In this document: piece by piece, positions 48,378-57,761 of the stretch
Numbering within the stretch: the first letter of the stretch is position 1
Layout: each line of letters opens with the position of its first letter
Source of the DNA: Pseudomonadota bacterium
GTDB taxonomy: Bacteria > Pseudomonadota > Gammaproteobacteria > Burkholderiales > Methylophilaceae
Direction: 5' to 3'
Assembly: GCA_029563075.1 (NCBI GenBank)
Contig: JAKQTN010000052.1
Location: 62,001-126,000, forward strand
DNA: 64,000 nt
Position numbers and translations under genes: made by a program
The notes under the pieces: generated by a model
Database searches by the model: none
The model's input: the letters and a program-made list of their open reading frames with translations, nothing else
What the model was told of the DNA's origin: nothing

Positions 48378-49181
48378 ATGATTAGAAAGCACGAAAATTC
48401 AGATTCATGGAAAGCGGGCATCTATGCCATTGTAGTCCATCTAGCCTTGCTGGCGGGCATGCTTATTTCATTTAACTGGAAAGCGGCGCATCCTGTACTG
48501 AATGTGACAGAGGTTGAGCTGTGGGATAAATTGCCTGCTGCAAAACCGGTGATTAAAGAAGAGCCGAAGCCTGAGCCCAAGCCGGAAATCAAGGAGGAAC
48601 CCAAGCCTGAGCCAAAACCGGTAGTAGAAGAAAAGCCAAAACCGGAAGAGCCGAAAGTCGATATTGAGCTTGAGAAAAAGAAAAAAGAACTGGAACAAAA
48701 AGAGAAATTGCTTGAAGAAAAACGCAGAAAAGACGAAGCGCTTGAAAAACTGAAACAGGAAGCACGCGAAGATGAGTTGCGCGAGAAAAAAGCGGCCGAG
48801 AAAGCCAAGCACGATGAGGCATTGCGCAAGTTAAAAGAAGACATGCTGAACGAAAGCGGTGCTGATGATACGAAAGCGGCAAGCGCCGCCAATGCGAGTT
48901 TGATCGGTGAATATACCGAGAAAATTAAGGCAAAAATTCGTGGCAATGTAAATAAGACGCTTTGCGGCGACGGCAATCCGGAGTTAAGGTTTGAGATCAG
49001 CGTGCTGCCTACCGGACAACTGAGCGGTAGTCCAAGATTAATTAAATCAAGCGATAATTCCACCTGCGATGAAGCCGTAGAGCGTGCCATTATTGCCTCG
49101 GAGCCGTTGCCGTTGCCTGATGAACCTAACCTGAAAGCGCAATTTAAAAATTTGAAATTAAAATTCCGGCCTAATGATTAG
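48378..49181 (+). CDS. tolA: Tol-Pal system protein TolA
   Basis: Periplasm-spanning protein that couples TolQR to TolB/Pal. N-terminal helix (about residues 15-33), then a Pro/Lys/Glu-rich segment with repeated EEPKPEPKP units, a long charged coiled coil, and the C-terminal TolA/TonB-like domain with an IKAKIRGNVNKTLCGDGNPELRFEIS-type start and paired cysteines. 267 aa is on the short side. The frame is open from 48330, but ATG 48378 is placed after the tolR stop and before the transmembrane helix. Confidence 0.95.
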   Translation: MIRKHENSDSWKAGIYAIVVHLALLAGMLISFNWKAAHPVLNVTEVELWDKLPAAKPVIKEEPKPEPKPEIKEEPKPEPKPVVEEKPKPEEPKVDIELEKKKKELEQKEKLLEEKRRKDEALEKLKQEAREDELREKKAAEKAKHDEALRKLKEDMLNESGADDTKAASAANASLIGEYTEKIKAKIRGNVNKTLCGDGNPELRFEISVLPTGQLSGSPRLIKSSDNSTCDEAVERAIIASEPLPLPDEPNLKAQFKNLKLKFRPND

Positions 49182-49300
49182 TTTTTTTAGGATGTTAACA
49201 AAGCGTAAAAGTTGTAATTAAAATGTAAATCGTGTGGTATCACGGTAGGTTTGCAGTAGAATTTAAATGAACTTTTTAGAAATAAGATACTAACTGGCTT

Positions 49301-50578
49301 ATGAGAATAATTTGTTGGATATTTTTTTGTGCGATTTTTTTGAGCACACCCATCGCAAACGCCGCACTGGAAATTGAAATCAGCGGCGGTGGCGCGCAGC
49401 AGATTCCTATTGCAGTTGTGCCATTTGGCGGAGCGGCCAATATTAAAGATAACATCGGCGAGATTATCGCGGCAGACCTTCATCGAAGCGGCTTGTTCCG
49501 CATATTAGAAACGCGCGGCATGGCCAATCTGCCAACATCGCCCAGCCAGATTAAATATGCGGAATGGGTGGCATTGCAAGCGCAGGCGGTTACTGTGGGA
49601 AATGTGGAGAGTGTTGCGGGCGGCCGTTTCAAAGTATCATTTCATTTGATGGACGCACTCAAACAGACGCAGCTGGCAGGCATGGATTATCAGATCGCAC
49701 CCAGCCAAATGCGTGCGACCGCACATAAAATCGCCGATATTATTTACCAGAAATTAACCGGCCAGGCCGGCATATTTGCGAGCCGCATTGCCTATATCAC
49801 CAAGACAGGCAAGCGCTACGCTTTACAGGTGGCGGATGCCGATGGCTTTAATCCGCAGACCGTGGTTTCCTCTAACGAGCCTTTGATTTCACCCAGTTGG
49901 TCGCCTGACGGCACAAAACTGGCGTATGTTTCGTTTGAAAAGAAGAAACCGATTGTTTTTGTGCAGTCGCTGACGAGCGGCAACCGAGTCATACTGGCCA
50001 ACTATAAGGGCAATAACAGTGCACCAGCCTGGTCGCCGGATGGCAGCAAACTGGCGATCGTGCTCACCTACGGCGCTAACTCGCAGATTTATACTATAGA
50101 TAGTAACGGCGGCGGCCTGAAACAAATCACTAAAAGCAACGCCATTGATACCGAACCGGCATTCTCGCCCGATGGTAACTGGATTTATTTCAGCTCCGAC
50201 CGCGGCGGCAAGCCGCAAATTTACAAAGTGCCCGCTGATGGTGGCAGTCCAAGCCGTGTGACGTTTGAAGGCGGTTATAATGTTTCGCCACGTTTTTCGC
50301 CGGATGGCAAAAGTTTAGCGTATATTCGCAACGATGGCGGCAAATTCAGAGTGGCGTTGCAGGATTTGGCCAGCGGCCAGGTACAATTGCTCAGCGAAGG
50401 ATCGCAGGATGAATCGCCCAGCTTTGCACCAAATGGCCGCGTAATTTTATACGCAACCAAGGTACGCGGACGTGGCGCATTGGCTGCAGTATCAAGCGAC
50501 GGAAAAGTGCGCCAGCGTCTAAATGACTCGTCGGGCGGCGATGTGCGTGAGCCTGCCTGGGGGCCGCTTGCCAACTAA
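49301..50578 (+). CDS. tolB: Tol-Pal system beta-propeller protein TolB
   Basis: Periplasmic protein interacting with Pal and TolA. A signal peptide ends near IANAALEIEI. The N-terminal alpha/beta domain (about residues 25-165) starts IPIAVVPFGG. The six-bladed propeller contains repeated SPDGxxx motifs (SWSPDGTKLAYVS, AWSPDGSKLAIVL, AFSPDGNWIYFSS, RFSPDGKSLAYI, SFAPNGRVILYAT). 425 aa is typical. A 119-base gap separates it from tolA. Confidence 0.97.
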   Translation: MRIICWIFFCAIFLSTPIANAALEIEISGGGAQQIPIAVVPFGGAANIKDNIGEIIAADLHRSGLFRILETRGMANLPTSPSQIKYAEWVALQAQAVTVGNVESVAGGRFKVSFHLMDALKQTQLAGMDYQIAPSQMRATAHKIADIIYQKLTGQAGIFASRIAYITKTGKRYALQVADADGFNPQTVVSSNEPLISPSWSPDGTKLAYVSFEKKKPIVFVQSLTSGNRVILANYKGNNSAPAWSPDGSKLAIVLTYGANSQIYTIDSNGGGLKQITKSNAIDTEPAFSPDGNWIYFSSDRGGKPQIYKVPADGGSPSRVTFEGGYNVSPRFSPDGKSLAYIRNDGGKFRVALQDLASGQVQLLSEGSQDESPSFAPNGRVILYATKVRGRGALAAVSSDGKVRQRLNDSSGGDVREPAWGPLAN

Positions 50579-50657
50579 GCTGGCGGCTGGAAAAGTAGAA
50601 CAGATTTAAAACTTGTGTGAATCAACCCGTTATTGGGGATAATAAAAGGAGAGAAAG

Positions 50658-51233
50658 ATGAAACATTTACCGAATTTAAGTGGGAAAATCATTGCAGTTG
50701 CAATCGCTTCGATATTCTTGGTGGCCTGTAAAAGTACACCGATGAAGGATAAACCGGCAGGCGTTGAAGATAAAAGCCCGACAGCGGCAACCAAGCCTGC
50801 TGACAGCGGCGCGGACACCAGCGGCGTAAAAGAGGTGGTGGTTGATAGCAATGCCAATAATGCAGGCAATAACCCGCTTAAAGATCCAAACAACATTCTC
50901 TCGAAACGCAATATCTATTTTGATTTTGATAGCGACGCTGTAAAAGCCGAATACCGGCCGATCGTCGAAGCGCATGCCAAGTATCTGTTGGCACACGCTG
51001 ATGCGAAAATGGTGGTGCAAGGCAATACCGATGAGCGAGGCACGCGCGAGTACAACCTGTCGCTGGGCCAACGCCGTTCTGTTGCAGTGAAAAAAGCGCT
51101 TAATTTGCTGGGCGTGCAGGATAAGCAAATCGAAACAGTCAGCTATGGCGAAGAAAAAGCTGCAGTGAATTGTGCAGATGAAGATTGCTATCAAAAAAAT
51201 CGTCGTGCTGATATCGTTTACGAAGGCGATTAA
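50658..51233 (+). CDS. pal: Peptidoglycan-associated lipoprotein Pal
   Basis: Outer-membrane lipoprotein that binds peptidoglycan through its OmpA-like domain. Signal peptide and lipobox FLVACKST, then a linker, then the OmpA_C domain: NIYFDFDSDAVKAEYRPIVEAHAKYL and VQGNTDERGTREYNLSLGQRRS, the DAP-binding Asp and Arg being visible. A strong GGAG site lies before the ATG. 191 aa. Followed by cpoB three bases later. The cysteine pair CADEDC near the C-terminus is noteworthy. Confidence 0.97.
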   Translation: MKHLPNLSGKIIAVAIASIFLVACKSTPMKDKPAGVEDKSPTAATKPADSGADTSGVKEVVVDSNANNAGNNPLKDPNNILSKRNIYFDFDSDAVKAEYRPIVEAHAKYLLAHADAKMVVQGNTDERGTREYNLSLGQRRSVAVKKALNLLGVQDKQIETVSYGEEKAAVNCADEDCYQKNRRADIVYEGD

Positions 51234-51236
51234 TTG

Positions 51237-52070
51237 ATGGCGGTAATAAAAAAACTGGTGTTTGCAGGCTTGACTCTTTTTACGCTTGCTTCTTTTACTT
51301 CTGCGCACGCTGCGCTGTTTGATGACAAAGAAGCACGCAAAAAGATTCTGGAACTAGAAGCCAAGCAGCAATCTAATCACGATGCCAGCATGGCGGCGAT
51401 TGCGGATCTAAAAAAACGCGTCGCCGCGATTGAGGCGGTGGTGCAAGGCCAGGGATTGGCGGACATGTCAAACCAAATCGAGGCTTTGAAGCAGGAAGTG
51501 GCCAATCTCAAAGGTGATTTAGAGGTGGCCTTACACGCGCTCGATACCACGCAGCAGCGCCAAAAAGATCTATATACCGATACCGATACGCGATTGCGCA
51601 AGCTGGAGAGCGGTGCGCCAGTGGCAGCAAATGGGACACCGGCAAATACCCCGCCAGCTAATGCACCTGCGCAACCACCGGCAGAAGAAAAGGATGTAAA
51701 AGCCTTTGCAGATGCGGATAGTTTAAGCAAGTCGGCAAAACATAAAGAGGCGTTCGCAGCTTTCGATAGTTTCTTAAAAGAATACCCTAACAGCAAGCTG
51801 GTGCCGGATGCGCTCTACGGCATGGGCTATTCGCAATTTGCGCTTAAAAACTACAAATCCTCTATCGCCACGCAGCAGAAAGTGGTTGATTTGCACCCGG
51901 CAAGCGCCAAAGTGCCGGATGCGATGTTTAACATGGCCAATAGCCAAATCCAGCTTGGGCAAGTAACAAATGCCAGAAAGACCTTGCGTAGCTTGATCGA
52001 GAAGTTTCCCGATGCGGAAGTCACACCAAACGCGAAAAAGCGTTTGAAAGCACTCGAGGCGATTAGGTAA
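51237..52070 (+). CDS. cpoB: Cell division coordinator CpoB (YbgF)
   Basis: Periplasmic protein linking Tol-Pal with peptidoglycan synthesis during division. Signal peptide ending SAHA before ALFDDKEAR. The N-terminal trimerising coiled coil spans about residues 30-110. A Pro/Ala linker and three TPR repeats follow (HKEAFAAFDSFLKEYPNSKLVPDALYGMG, KNYKSSIATQQKVVDLHPAS, GQVTNARKTLRSLIEKFPD). TTG 51234 and ATG 51237 are adjacent; the ATG is chosen. 277 aa. Terminator follows. Confidence 0.95.
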   Translation: MAVIKKLVFAGLTLFTLASFTSAHAALFDDKEARKKILELEAKQQSNHDASMAAIADLKKRVAAIEAVVQGQGLADMSNQIEALKQEVANLKGDLEVALHALDTTQQRQKDLYTDTDTRLRKLESGAPVAANGTPANTPPANAPAQPPAEEKDVKAFADADSLSKSAKHKEAFAAFDSFLKEYPNSKLVPDALYGMGYSQFALKNYKSSIATQQKVVDLHPASAKVPDAMFNMANSQIQLGQVTNARKTLRSLIEKFPDAEVTPNAKKRLKALEAIR

Positions 52071-52099
52071 AATATTAATTATTAAACATTTTTCACGGT

Positions 52100-52136
52100 A
52101 AAATAACGCCAACTTCTACAGTTGGCGTTATTTTTT
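52100..52136 (+). terminator. Intrinsic terminator of the tol-pal-cpoB operon
   Basis: 15-bp perfect stem with arms 52100-52114 and 52120-52134 (core ACGCCAACT / AGTTGGCGT), a five-base TCTAC loop and a T tract. Confidence 0.96.
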
Positions 52137-52157
52137 CAAGCGCCTTATTGCAAATTT

Positions 52158-52796
52158 ATGGCTTTAAAAATCTACGAAATTTTCCATTCATTACAAGGCG
52201 AAACAAGCCGTATCGGCTTGCCGACCGTGTTTGTACGCCTGACAGGCTGCCCGATGCGCTGCACCTATTGTGATACCGAGTACGCATTCAGCGGCGGTAG
52301 CAATATGGAAATTGCAGATATTCTGGCAAAAGTGGCTACATTCGGCACCAAATATGTCACAGTGACAGGCGGCGAACCGCTGGCGCAAAAGGAATGCCAT
52401 ATGCTGCTGAAAGCCTTATGTGATGCGGGTTACAGCGTGTCGCTTGAAACCGGTGGGGCAATGGATATTGCGCCTGTGGATGCGCGGGTTTCGGTGATTC
52501 TGGATATCAAGACACCTGCTTCGAGCGAGGAAAAAAACAATCTTTGGAGTAATTTGGACCATGTAACAGCCAAAGATGAAATCAAGTTCGTGCTGTGCAG
52601 CCGCGCTGATTATGACTGGGCGAAAGCAAAAATTGCCGAGTTACAATTGACCGAAAAATGTCCTGTTATATTCTCACCAAGTTTTAGCCAATTAAAGGCG
52701 GACGAATTGGCAGGCTGGGTGCTGCACGACCGATTGCCCGTGCGCATGCAAGTGCAGCTTCATAAAATACTCTGGGGCGAAAAGCCGGGCGTATAA
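52158..52796 (+). CDS. queE: 7-carboxy-7-deazaguanine synthase
   Basis: Radical SAM enzyme in queuosine biosynthesis (6-carboxy-tetrahydropterin to CDG). The cluster motif is CPMRCTYC within a QueE-type C-x3-C-x2-C arrangement, followed by DTEYAFSGG. The glycine-rich VTVTGGEPLAQ and ILDIKTPASSEE are typical of the family. The frame is open from 52122, but ATG 52158 matches the KIYEIFHSLQGETSRIG start. 212 aa. The terminator of the tol operon precedes it. queC is 110 bases downstream. Confidence 0.95.
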   Translation: MALKIYEIFHSLQGETSRIGLPTVFVRLTGCPMRCTYCDTEYAFSGGSNMEIADILAKVATFGTKYVTVTGGEPLAQKECHMLLKALCDAGYSVSLETGGAMDIAPVDARVSVILDIKTPASSEEKNNLWSNLDHVTAKDEIKFVLCSRADYDWAKAKIAELQLTEKCPVIFSPSFSQLKADELAGWVLHDRLPVRMQVQLHKILWGEKPGV

Positions 52797-52906
52797 TTTT
52801 GTTGAAATTAAAATCTTGCTTTGCCAGCGTCGCCTTGCCTTACAACATGCACTCTCTGCGGTTTGCTTTCGTGTAATTTTTTATTTTCAACAGAATCATA
52901 TTTGAT

Positions 52907-53593
52907 ATGACTAAAAAAGCGGTTGTTTTACTTTCAGGCGGACTGGATTCTGCCACCTGCCTGGCCATAGCCAAATCTCAAGGCTATGAGTGCTATTGCT
53001 TAAGCCTGGATTATCATCAGCGCCACATTGCCGAGTTGCAGGCAGCCAATAATATCGCACAGAAACTCGGTGCAGCTGCACATAAAACCGCGCAGCTGGA
53101 TTTAAGTTTATTTGGCGGTTCGGCATTAACGGACAATAAAATTGACGTGCCGGAAAGTGGCGAGAATGACATTCCTGCCGGTATTCCTGTGACTTACGTG
53201 CCCGCGCGCAACACCATTATGCTTTCGCTGGCATTGGCGTGGGCGGAGGTGTTGGGCGCGCAAGATATATTTATCGGCGTCAACGCGCTCGATTACTCGG
53301 GCTATCCCGATTGCCGCGGTGAGTATATAAAATCTTTTCAAAAAATGGCGAATCTGGCCACCAAAAGCGCGGTCGAAGGCCAAAAAATCGCTGTGCATGC
53401 TCCTTTGATCGACATGACAAAGGCGCAGATCATTGCTATGGGAACCAAGCTGGGCGTGCCTTACAGCGAAACGGTTTCCTGTTACCAGGCCGATGCGCTA
53501 GGCCGCGCCTGTGGCAAATGCGATTCATGCCGCTTACGTAGAGAGGGCTTTGTTAAAGCAGGCATACAAGACCCTACGCGCTACGCTTCGTAA
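52907..53593 (+). CDS. queC: 7-cyano-7-deazaguanine synthase
   Basis: ATP-dependent conversion of CDG to preQ0, in queuosine synthesis. N-terminal PP-loop [16 protein letters not shown]; the substrate region ISFDY-type segment is present; [23 protein letters not shown] is diagnostic; and the zinc site is [20 protein letters not shown] at the C-terminus. 228 aa. Follows queE on the same strand. Confidence 0.97.
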   Translation: MTKKAVVLLSGGLDSATCLAIAKSQGYECYCLSLDYHQRHIAELQAANNIAQKLGAAAHKTAQLDLSLFGGSALTDNKIDVPESGENDIPAGIPVTYVPARNTIMLSLALAWAEVLGAQDIFIGVNALDYSGYPDCRGEYIKSFQKMANLATKSAVEGQKIAVHAPLIDMTKAQIIAMGTKLGVPYSETVSCYQADALGRACGKCDSCRLRREGFVKAGIQDPTRYAS

Positions 53594-53692
53594 AAGTCTG
53601 GAAAGTATCATTTTACTGCTTGCTAAAGCATTCAAAAATAACGTATAATCCGCGCCTTTCTGCAGAAAATTAATTTTTAAGAGAACAAGATT

Positions 53693-54175
53693 ATGGTCGT
53701 AATTCGTTTATCTCGTGGCGGTTCTAAAAAGAATCCATTTTACAACGTTGTAGTTGCTGATTCGCGCAATCGCCGTGATGGCCGCTTTATCGAGCGCGTT
53801 GGGTTTTACAACCCATCCGCAAAACTGGCGACTGAGGCTTTGCGTATTGATGAAGCGCGTGTGAGCCATTGGAAAAACAATGGTGCGCAGCTGTCTGATA
53901 CAGTAACGCGTTTGGTTAAAACGCATGCTAAAGGCCCAGAGGCGATGATTGCCGCTAAAGCTAAAGATGCAGCTAAAGCGGACGCCGCCAAAGCTAAAGC
54001 CGCAGCTGCTGAAGCTGCAAAAGTAAAAGCAGCCGCTGACGCTGCAAAAGCTGAGGCCGATGCCAAAGCTGCCGCTGAGGCAGCGCAAGCCGCAGAAGCA
54101 GCTAAAGCTGCTGAGGCAGAAGCCGCTGCAGTGGTTGAAGAAGCGCCAGCAGAAACTCCTGCAGAAGAAGCTTAA
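53693..54175 (+). CDS. rpsP: 30S ribosomal protein S16 with long Ala-rich tail
   Basis: Small-subunit assembly protein. Residues 1-82 are the standard S16 domain ([55 protein letters not shown]). An extra tail of about 78 residues follows, built from Ala/Lys/Glu only ([20 protein letters not shown]-like, then [12 protein letters not shown]), turning acidic toward the end. Tails of this kind occur in some betaproteobacteria but are longer than usual here (total 160 aa against about 85). First gene of the rpsP-rimM-trmD-rplS operon. Confidence 0.96.
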   Translation: MVVIRLSRGGSKKNPFYNVVVADSRNRRDGRFIERVGFYNPSAKLATEALRIDEARVSHWKNNGAQLSDTVTRLVKTHAKGPEAMIAAKAKDAAKADAAKAKAAAAEAAKVKAAADAAKAEADAKAAAEAAQAAEAAKAAEAEAAAVVEEAPAETPAEEA

Positions 54176-54197
54176 GTTTTATTTCTAGCCTTTACTT

Positions 54198-54758
54198 TTG
54201 AGTAATTTGGCTTCTAGTGATCTGGTAGTCATGGGGCGAGTAGTCGCAGCTGACTTAGTTATAATGGGGCGGATTCTCGCCCCATATGGCGTTTTAGGGT
54301 GGCTTAAAATACATCCGGATACAGAAATGCTGGATGGTTTGCTGGATTATAAGACATGGTGGATTGGCAAGGACGAGAATTGGCGCGAACTCGTTGTTGA
54401 GTCTGCCAAAATTCATAACGATGTATTGGTCGCCAAGCTGCAGGAGATAGATGGCCGGGATGCGGCATTTGCCTGCAAGGGCAAGCAGGTGGCGGTTCCC
54501 AGGGCATTGTTGCCACAGCCTGAAGAGAATGAATATTACTGGTCTGATCTAATCGGACTGGACGTCAAAAATCAGCAGAATGTTGATTTTGGCAAAATAA
54601 CGGATGTGCTTGAAACTGGCGCTAATGATGTGATTGTCGTGAAAAGCGATAAAGCGCATGGGGATAAAGAGCGGCTGATCCCGTTTACGGCACAAGCGAT
54701 TTTAGACGTAGATTTAGACGCAAAAACGATGCTGGTGGATTGGGACGCAGAATTTTAA
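54198..54758 (+). CDS. rimM: Ribosome maturation factor RimM
   Basis: 16S rRNA processing factor that binds S19. [29 protein letters not shown] is the N-terminal barrel, and the PRC-barrel contains [15 protein letters not shown] and the final LVDWDAEF. The N-terminus is unusual: [26 protein letters not shown] repeats the family start, VVMGRV-A, twice. Three starts are possible (TTG 54198, ATG 54231, ATG 54264), none with a clear ribosome-binding site; the longest is shown. Total length from 54198 is 186 aa, family 165-180. The trmD start overlaps the stop. Confidence 0.9.
   Translation: MSNLASSDLVVMGRVVAADLVIMGRILAPYGVLGWLKIHPDTEMLDGLLDYKTWWIGKDENWRELVVESAKIHNDVLVAKLQEIDGRDAAFACKGKQVAVPRALLPQPEENEYYWSDLIGLDVKNQQNVDFGKITDVLETGANDVIVVKSDKAHGDKERLIPFTAQAILDVDLDAKTMLVDWDAEF
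54219..54285 (+). repeat. Duplicated rimM start with complementary arms
   Basis: A 30-base segment at 54219-54248 recurs in diverged form at 54252-54281 (33-base period). ATGGGGCGAG (54231-54240) is exactly complementary to CTCGCCCCAT (54276-54285), and the second ATGGGGCG also pairs with it. Confidence 0.6.
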
Positions 54759-55537
54759 TGATGGATTTTCAGGTCATTAGCCTGTTTCCTGAAATGTTTG
54801 ATGCAGTCACCAGGCACGGCATCACGGCAAGAGCGCTGGAAAAGAAGATTTACAGTGTGAATGTGATTAATCCGCGCGACTTTACGCAGGATAATCACAA
54901 AACGGTGGATGACAGGCCGTACGGTGGCGGGCCAGGCATGGTGATGCTAGCCGACCCGCTGGAAAAAGCGATTAAAGCAGCCAAGCAACAACAAGGCAAC
55001 ATCAAGTCGCATGTGATTCACCTGTCACCGCGAGGTGTTCCGCTTAATCACAAAAAGGTGATGGAGTTGAGCAGGCACCCCGGCTTGATTTTGCTGGCAA
55101 GCCGCTACGAAGGTGTGGATGAGAGATTGCTGGAGTCACTGGTAGATGAAGAAATCTCTATCGGGGATTATGTGTTAAGCGGCGGTGAATTGCCTGCTAT
55201 GGTATTGATTGACGCGATAGTCAGACAATTGCCCGGTGCGCTGGGGGATGCGGATTCGGCGGTTGAAGATTCGTTTGTGGATGGATTGCTGGATTGCCCG
55301 CACTATACACGGCCAGAGGTGCTTAGTTTAGAAAACATGACAGGATTAAAGGTGCCGGAAGTATTGCTTTCTGGTAACCATGCAAAGATTAGAGAGTGGC
55401 GGTTAAAACAATCGCTGTTGCTAACAAGGGCAAAACGCCCGGATTTATTGGCCGCAAGGTCGTTGACGAAAGAGGAAGCACGGCTGCTCAAAGAACTCGA
55501 TACAGAGTTAAGTGCGCAGGAACAAGCATCTTCATAA
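54758..55537 (+). CDS. trmD: tRNA (guanine-37-N1)-methyltransferase
   Basis: SPOUT-class methyltransferase preventing frameshifts by modifying G37. Features: [50 protein letters not shown] with the catalytic Asp region, [36 protein letters not shown], and [12 protein letters not shown]. It starts at ATG 54758 (or 54761), overlapping the rimM stop by one base. 259 aa is typical. rplS follows. Confidence 0.97.
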   Translation: MMDFQVISLFPEMFDAVTRHGITARALEKKIYSVNVINPRDFTQDNHKTVDDRPYGGGPGMVMLADPLEKAIKAAKQQQGNIKSHVIHLSPRGVPLNHKKVMELSRHPGLILLASRYEGVDERLLESLVDEEISIGDYVLSGGELPAMVLIDAIVRQLPGALGDADSAVEDSFVDGLLDCPHYTRPEVLSLENMTGLKVPEVLLSGNHAKIREWRLKQSLLLTRAKRPDLLAARSLTKEEARLLKELDTELSAQEQASS

Positions 55538-55553
55538 TTAAAAGGAGCACAAA

Positions 55554-55952
55554 GTGGCAGATATTATTAAAATGTTAGAGCAGGAAGAAATTGCGCGTTT
55601 AGGCAAAAAGATTCCTAGTTTCGCACCTGGCGATACCGTCGTGGTCGGTGTAAACGTGGTGGAAGGTACGCGTAAACGTGTGCAGGCTTACGAAGGCGTG
55701 GTTATTGCAATCCGTAATCGCGGTTTAAACTCATCATTCATCGTACGTAAAATCTCATCTGGTGAAGGTGTTGAGCGTACATTCCAAACTTACTCACCGC
55801 TTATTGCCAGTATCGAGGTAAAGCGCCGTGGTGATGTACGTCGTGCAAAACTGTATTACTTGCGTGAGCGTTCGGGTAAATCAGCGCGTATTAAAGAGAA
55901 ATTAACTGCGCGCGATAAAGAAGTAATGGCGCCGGAAGCCGCTCAAGATTAA
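55554..55952 (+). CDS. rplS: 50S ribosomal protein L19
   Basis: Large-subunit protein at the subunit interface. [75 protein letters not shown] and [28 protein letters not shown] give a full-length family match. Start codon GTG with AAAAGGAG at a good distance. 132 aa; a C-terminal extension of about 15 residues is slightly longer than in E. coli. Strong terminator follows, ending the operon. Confidence 0.98.
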   Translation: MADIIKMLEQEEIARLGKKIPSFAPGDTVVVGVNVVEGTRKRVQAYEGVVIAIRNRGLNSSFIVRKISSGEGVERTFQTYSPLIASIEVKRRGDVRRAKLYYLRERSGKSARIKEKLTARDKEVMAPEAAQD

Positions 55953-55971
55953 GCGCTAAAGCACCAGATTT

Positions 55972-56009
55972 AAAGCCCCAAAAATTTAATTAAGTTTTGG
56001 GGCTTTTTT
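55972..56009 (+). terminator. Intrinsic terminator of rpsP-rplS operon
   Basis: 12-bp perfect stem AAAGCCCCAAAA / TTTTGGGGCTTT with an 11-base AT-rich loop, followed by a T tract. Confidence 0.95.
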
Positions 56010-56076
56010 CTTGCCAATCGCCTTATATAGCCATTAGTTATTTGCATTGCCATCAAAATTCAAGTTAAATTAGCGC

Positions 56077-56580
56077 ATGAAAACCAAAAATAAACCCTCC
56101 CCCCATTATGATGCAATTGTTTCCGCACCATTTGGCGCTGTAGGTATTTCGGTGCGTGGCGTACAGGTTTCTATTGAGCTATTATCCGGGAATTATGCCC
56201 AGAAACCGGCCGAGCATAAAATCGCACAAAAGGTTGCTAAGCAGATCGAGGCCTATTTTGATAATGCACGTAATGATTTTAACTTGCCGCTTGTCTACAA
56301 AGGTACGCCGTTTCAGCGCCGCGTATGGCATGCCATCAGCGCGATCCCATGTGGGCGAGTGCTCACTTATGGCGAAGTTGCCGAGCAGATTGGGTCTGGT
56401 CCACGCGCGGTGGCCAATGCCTGTGGCGCAAATAATTTACCTTTGGTTGTGCCCTGCCATCGTGTCGTCGCCAAAAATGGCTTGGGCGGTTTTATGCAGG
56501 GCAATAAAGACGGCCTTAAAATCAAGAAATGGTTGCTCAAGCACGAAGGCGTTGTGTTTGAAAAAGGGAAGCAGGTGTGA
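56077..56580 (+). CDS. ogt: Methylated-DNA-protein-cysteine methyltransferase
   Basis: Suicidal DNA repair methyltransferase that removes O6-methylguanine. The active-site motif PCHRV with Cys127 and the preceding GPRAVANACGANNLPLVV (recognition helix) are clear, and VFQRRVWHAISAIPCGRVLTYGEVA-type features precede them. 167 aa, so only the transferase domain, without the Ada N-terminal regulator. The stop overlaps the GTG start of xerD by four bases. Confidence 0.94.
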   Translation: MKTKNKPSPHYDAIVSAPFGAVGISVRGVQVSIELLSGNYAQKPAEHKIAQKVAKQIEAYFDNARNDFNLPLVYKGTPFQRRVWHAISAIPCGRVLTYGEVAEQIGSGPRAVANACGANNLPLVVPCHRVVAKNGLGGFMQGNKDGLKIKKWLLKHEGVVFEKGKQV

Positions 56581-57470
56581 TTGAAGCCGTAAATAGCCAA
56601 CTTGATGCGTTTATCGATCATCTTTGGCTGGAAGATGGCTTGTCTAAAAACACGCTTGAAAGTTACCGCACAGATTTAAACCAGTTTGATGTATGGCTTG
56701 CAAAACACAAAAGCCAATTGCTTGAAGCCAATCAGGCCGATATTCAGCAATATCTCGCGGTTAAATTTCCGCAAAGCAAACCGCGTAGCATTAGCCGGCT
56801 GATTGCCAGCCTGCGGCGTTTTTACCGCTATGCACAGCGGGAGAATTTAATCAAAACCGACCCCACGCTGCAAATCGAATCGCCCAAACTCCCGCGCAGT
56901 TTACCCAAAAGCCTTAACGAGCAAGAGGTGGAAGATTTGCTCAATGCGCCCGATATTAACCAGCCCATCGGCCTGCGCGACAGAGCCATGCTGGAGTTGC
57001 TGTATGCCAGCGGCTTGCGTGTTTCGGAACTTGTCGGTGTAAAGGTGAACGAAGTCAGCACGCAAGATGGTGTGGTGCGTGTGACTGGCAAGGGAAGTAA
57101 GACCAGATTGGTGCCGATGGGCGAAGAGGCGGCCGATTGGATCAACAAATACCTGAAAACGGCCAGGCCGGAAATTTTACAGAAACGCCTGTGCGATGCG
57201 CTTTTTGTAACGGCGCGTGCAGAGGCGATGTCGCGCCAGGCCTTTTGGTATTTAATCAAGCGCTATGCGCTAGTAGCTGGCATCACTAAACACATGAGCC
57301 CGCACGTGCTGCGCCATGCCTTTGCCACGCATTTATTGAATCACGGTGCGGATTTGCGCGTGGTGCAGATGCTGCTGGGGCATGCGGATATTTCGACCAC
57401 GCAGATTTATACGCATGTGGCGCGGGAGCGGTTGAAGCAACTGCATAGTGTGCATCATCCGAGAGGCTGA
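56577..57470 (+). CDS. xerD: Site-specific tyrosine recombinase XerD
   Basis: Chromosome dimer resolution recombinase acting at dif with XerC and FtsK. The SAM-like N-terminal domain is LDAFIDHLWLEDGLSKNTLESYRTDLNQF. The catalytic residues are in LYASGLRVSEL (Arg), HVLRHAFATHLLNHGADLRVVQMLLGHADISTTQIYTHV (His, Arg, His, Tyr) as in all Xer proteins. 297 aa. GTG start overlaps the ogt stop. It is a housekeeping recombinase, not a phage integrase. Confidence 0.95.
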   Translation: MIEAVNSQLDAFIDHLWLEDGLSKNTLESYRTDLNQFDVWLAKHKSQLLEANQADIQQYLAVKFPQSKPRSISRLIASLRRFYRYAQRENLIKTDPTLQIESPKLPRSLPKSLNEQEVEDLLNAPDINQPIGLRDRAMLELLYASGLRVSELVGVKVNEVSTQDGVVRVTGKGSKTRLVPMGEEAADWINKYLKTARPEILQKRLCDALFVTARAEAMSRQAFWYLIKRYALVAGITKHMSPHVLRHAFATHLLNHGADLRVVQMLLGHADISTTQIYTHVARERLKQLHSVHHPRG

Positions 57471-57761
57471 TTTAGTCTAGAAAGCAATGCTCCGGAAGGC
57501 GCATGGATATTGGCTTGCAGGGCATGTATTTTGATAATGAATGCGCGCGTACGTATGAAGTTGTGTCGGGGTAGCCCGACGGCTAATCACTTTCTTTTGC
57601 TTGCCCAAAAGAAAGTAATCAAACAAAAGGGCACCCCGCTGCCGCTTTATCCTTCGATCTTAGCGCCGCATCTGGGGCGGCTGCGGAACTCGCGCTTTCA
57701 GCACTCAAACAGTCCTCGCCGCCTACCATCTGCCGCTCAAGCCGAAGGCGCGGCAAGGGGA
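57471..57761. repeat. Intergenic repeat-like element
   Basis: No gene is supported in this 291-base gap. It holds an inverted repeat around ACTTTCTTTTG / CAAAAGAAAGT (57588-57614), followed by AAAGGGCACCCC and GGCGGCTGCGGAACTCGCGC-like segments. This general sequence pattern resembles dispersed noncoding repeats known in proteobacteria, so I label it a probable repeat; copy number was not checked. Confidence 0.6.

Noticed and set aside
52797-52906. Possible preQ1 riboswitch between queE and queC
   Set aside because: The 110-base gap shows no clear aptamer stem with the conserved tail, and queC in this position has no obvious expression platform.
56577-57470. Phage integrase with a neighbouring attachment site
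   Set aside because: The protein is XerD by N-terminal domain, length and motifs, and no tRNA gene or att-like direct repeat was found nearby.
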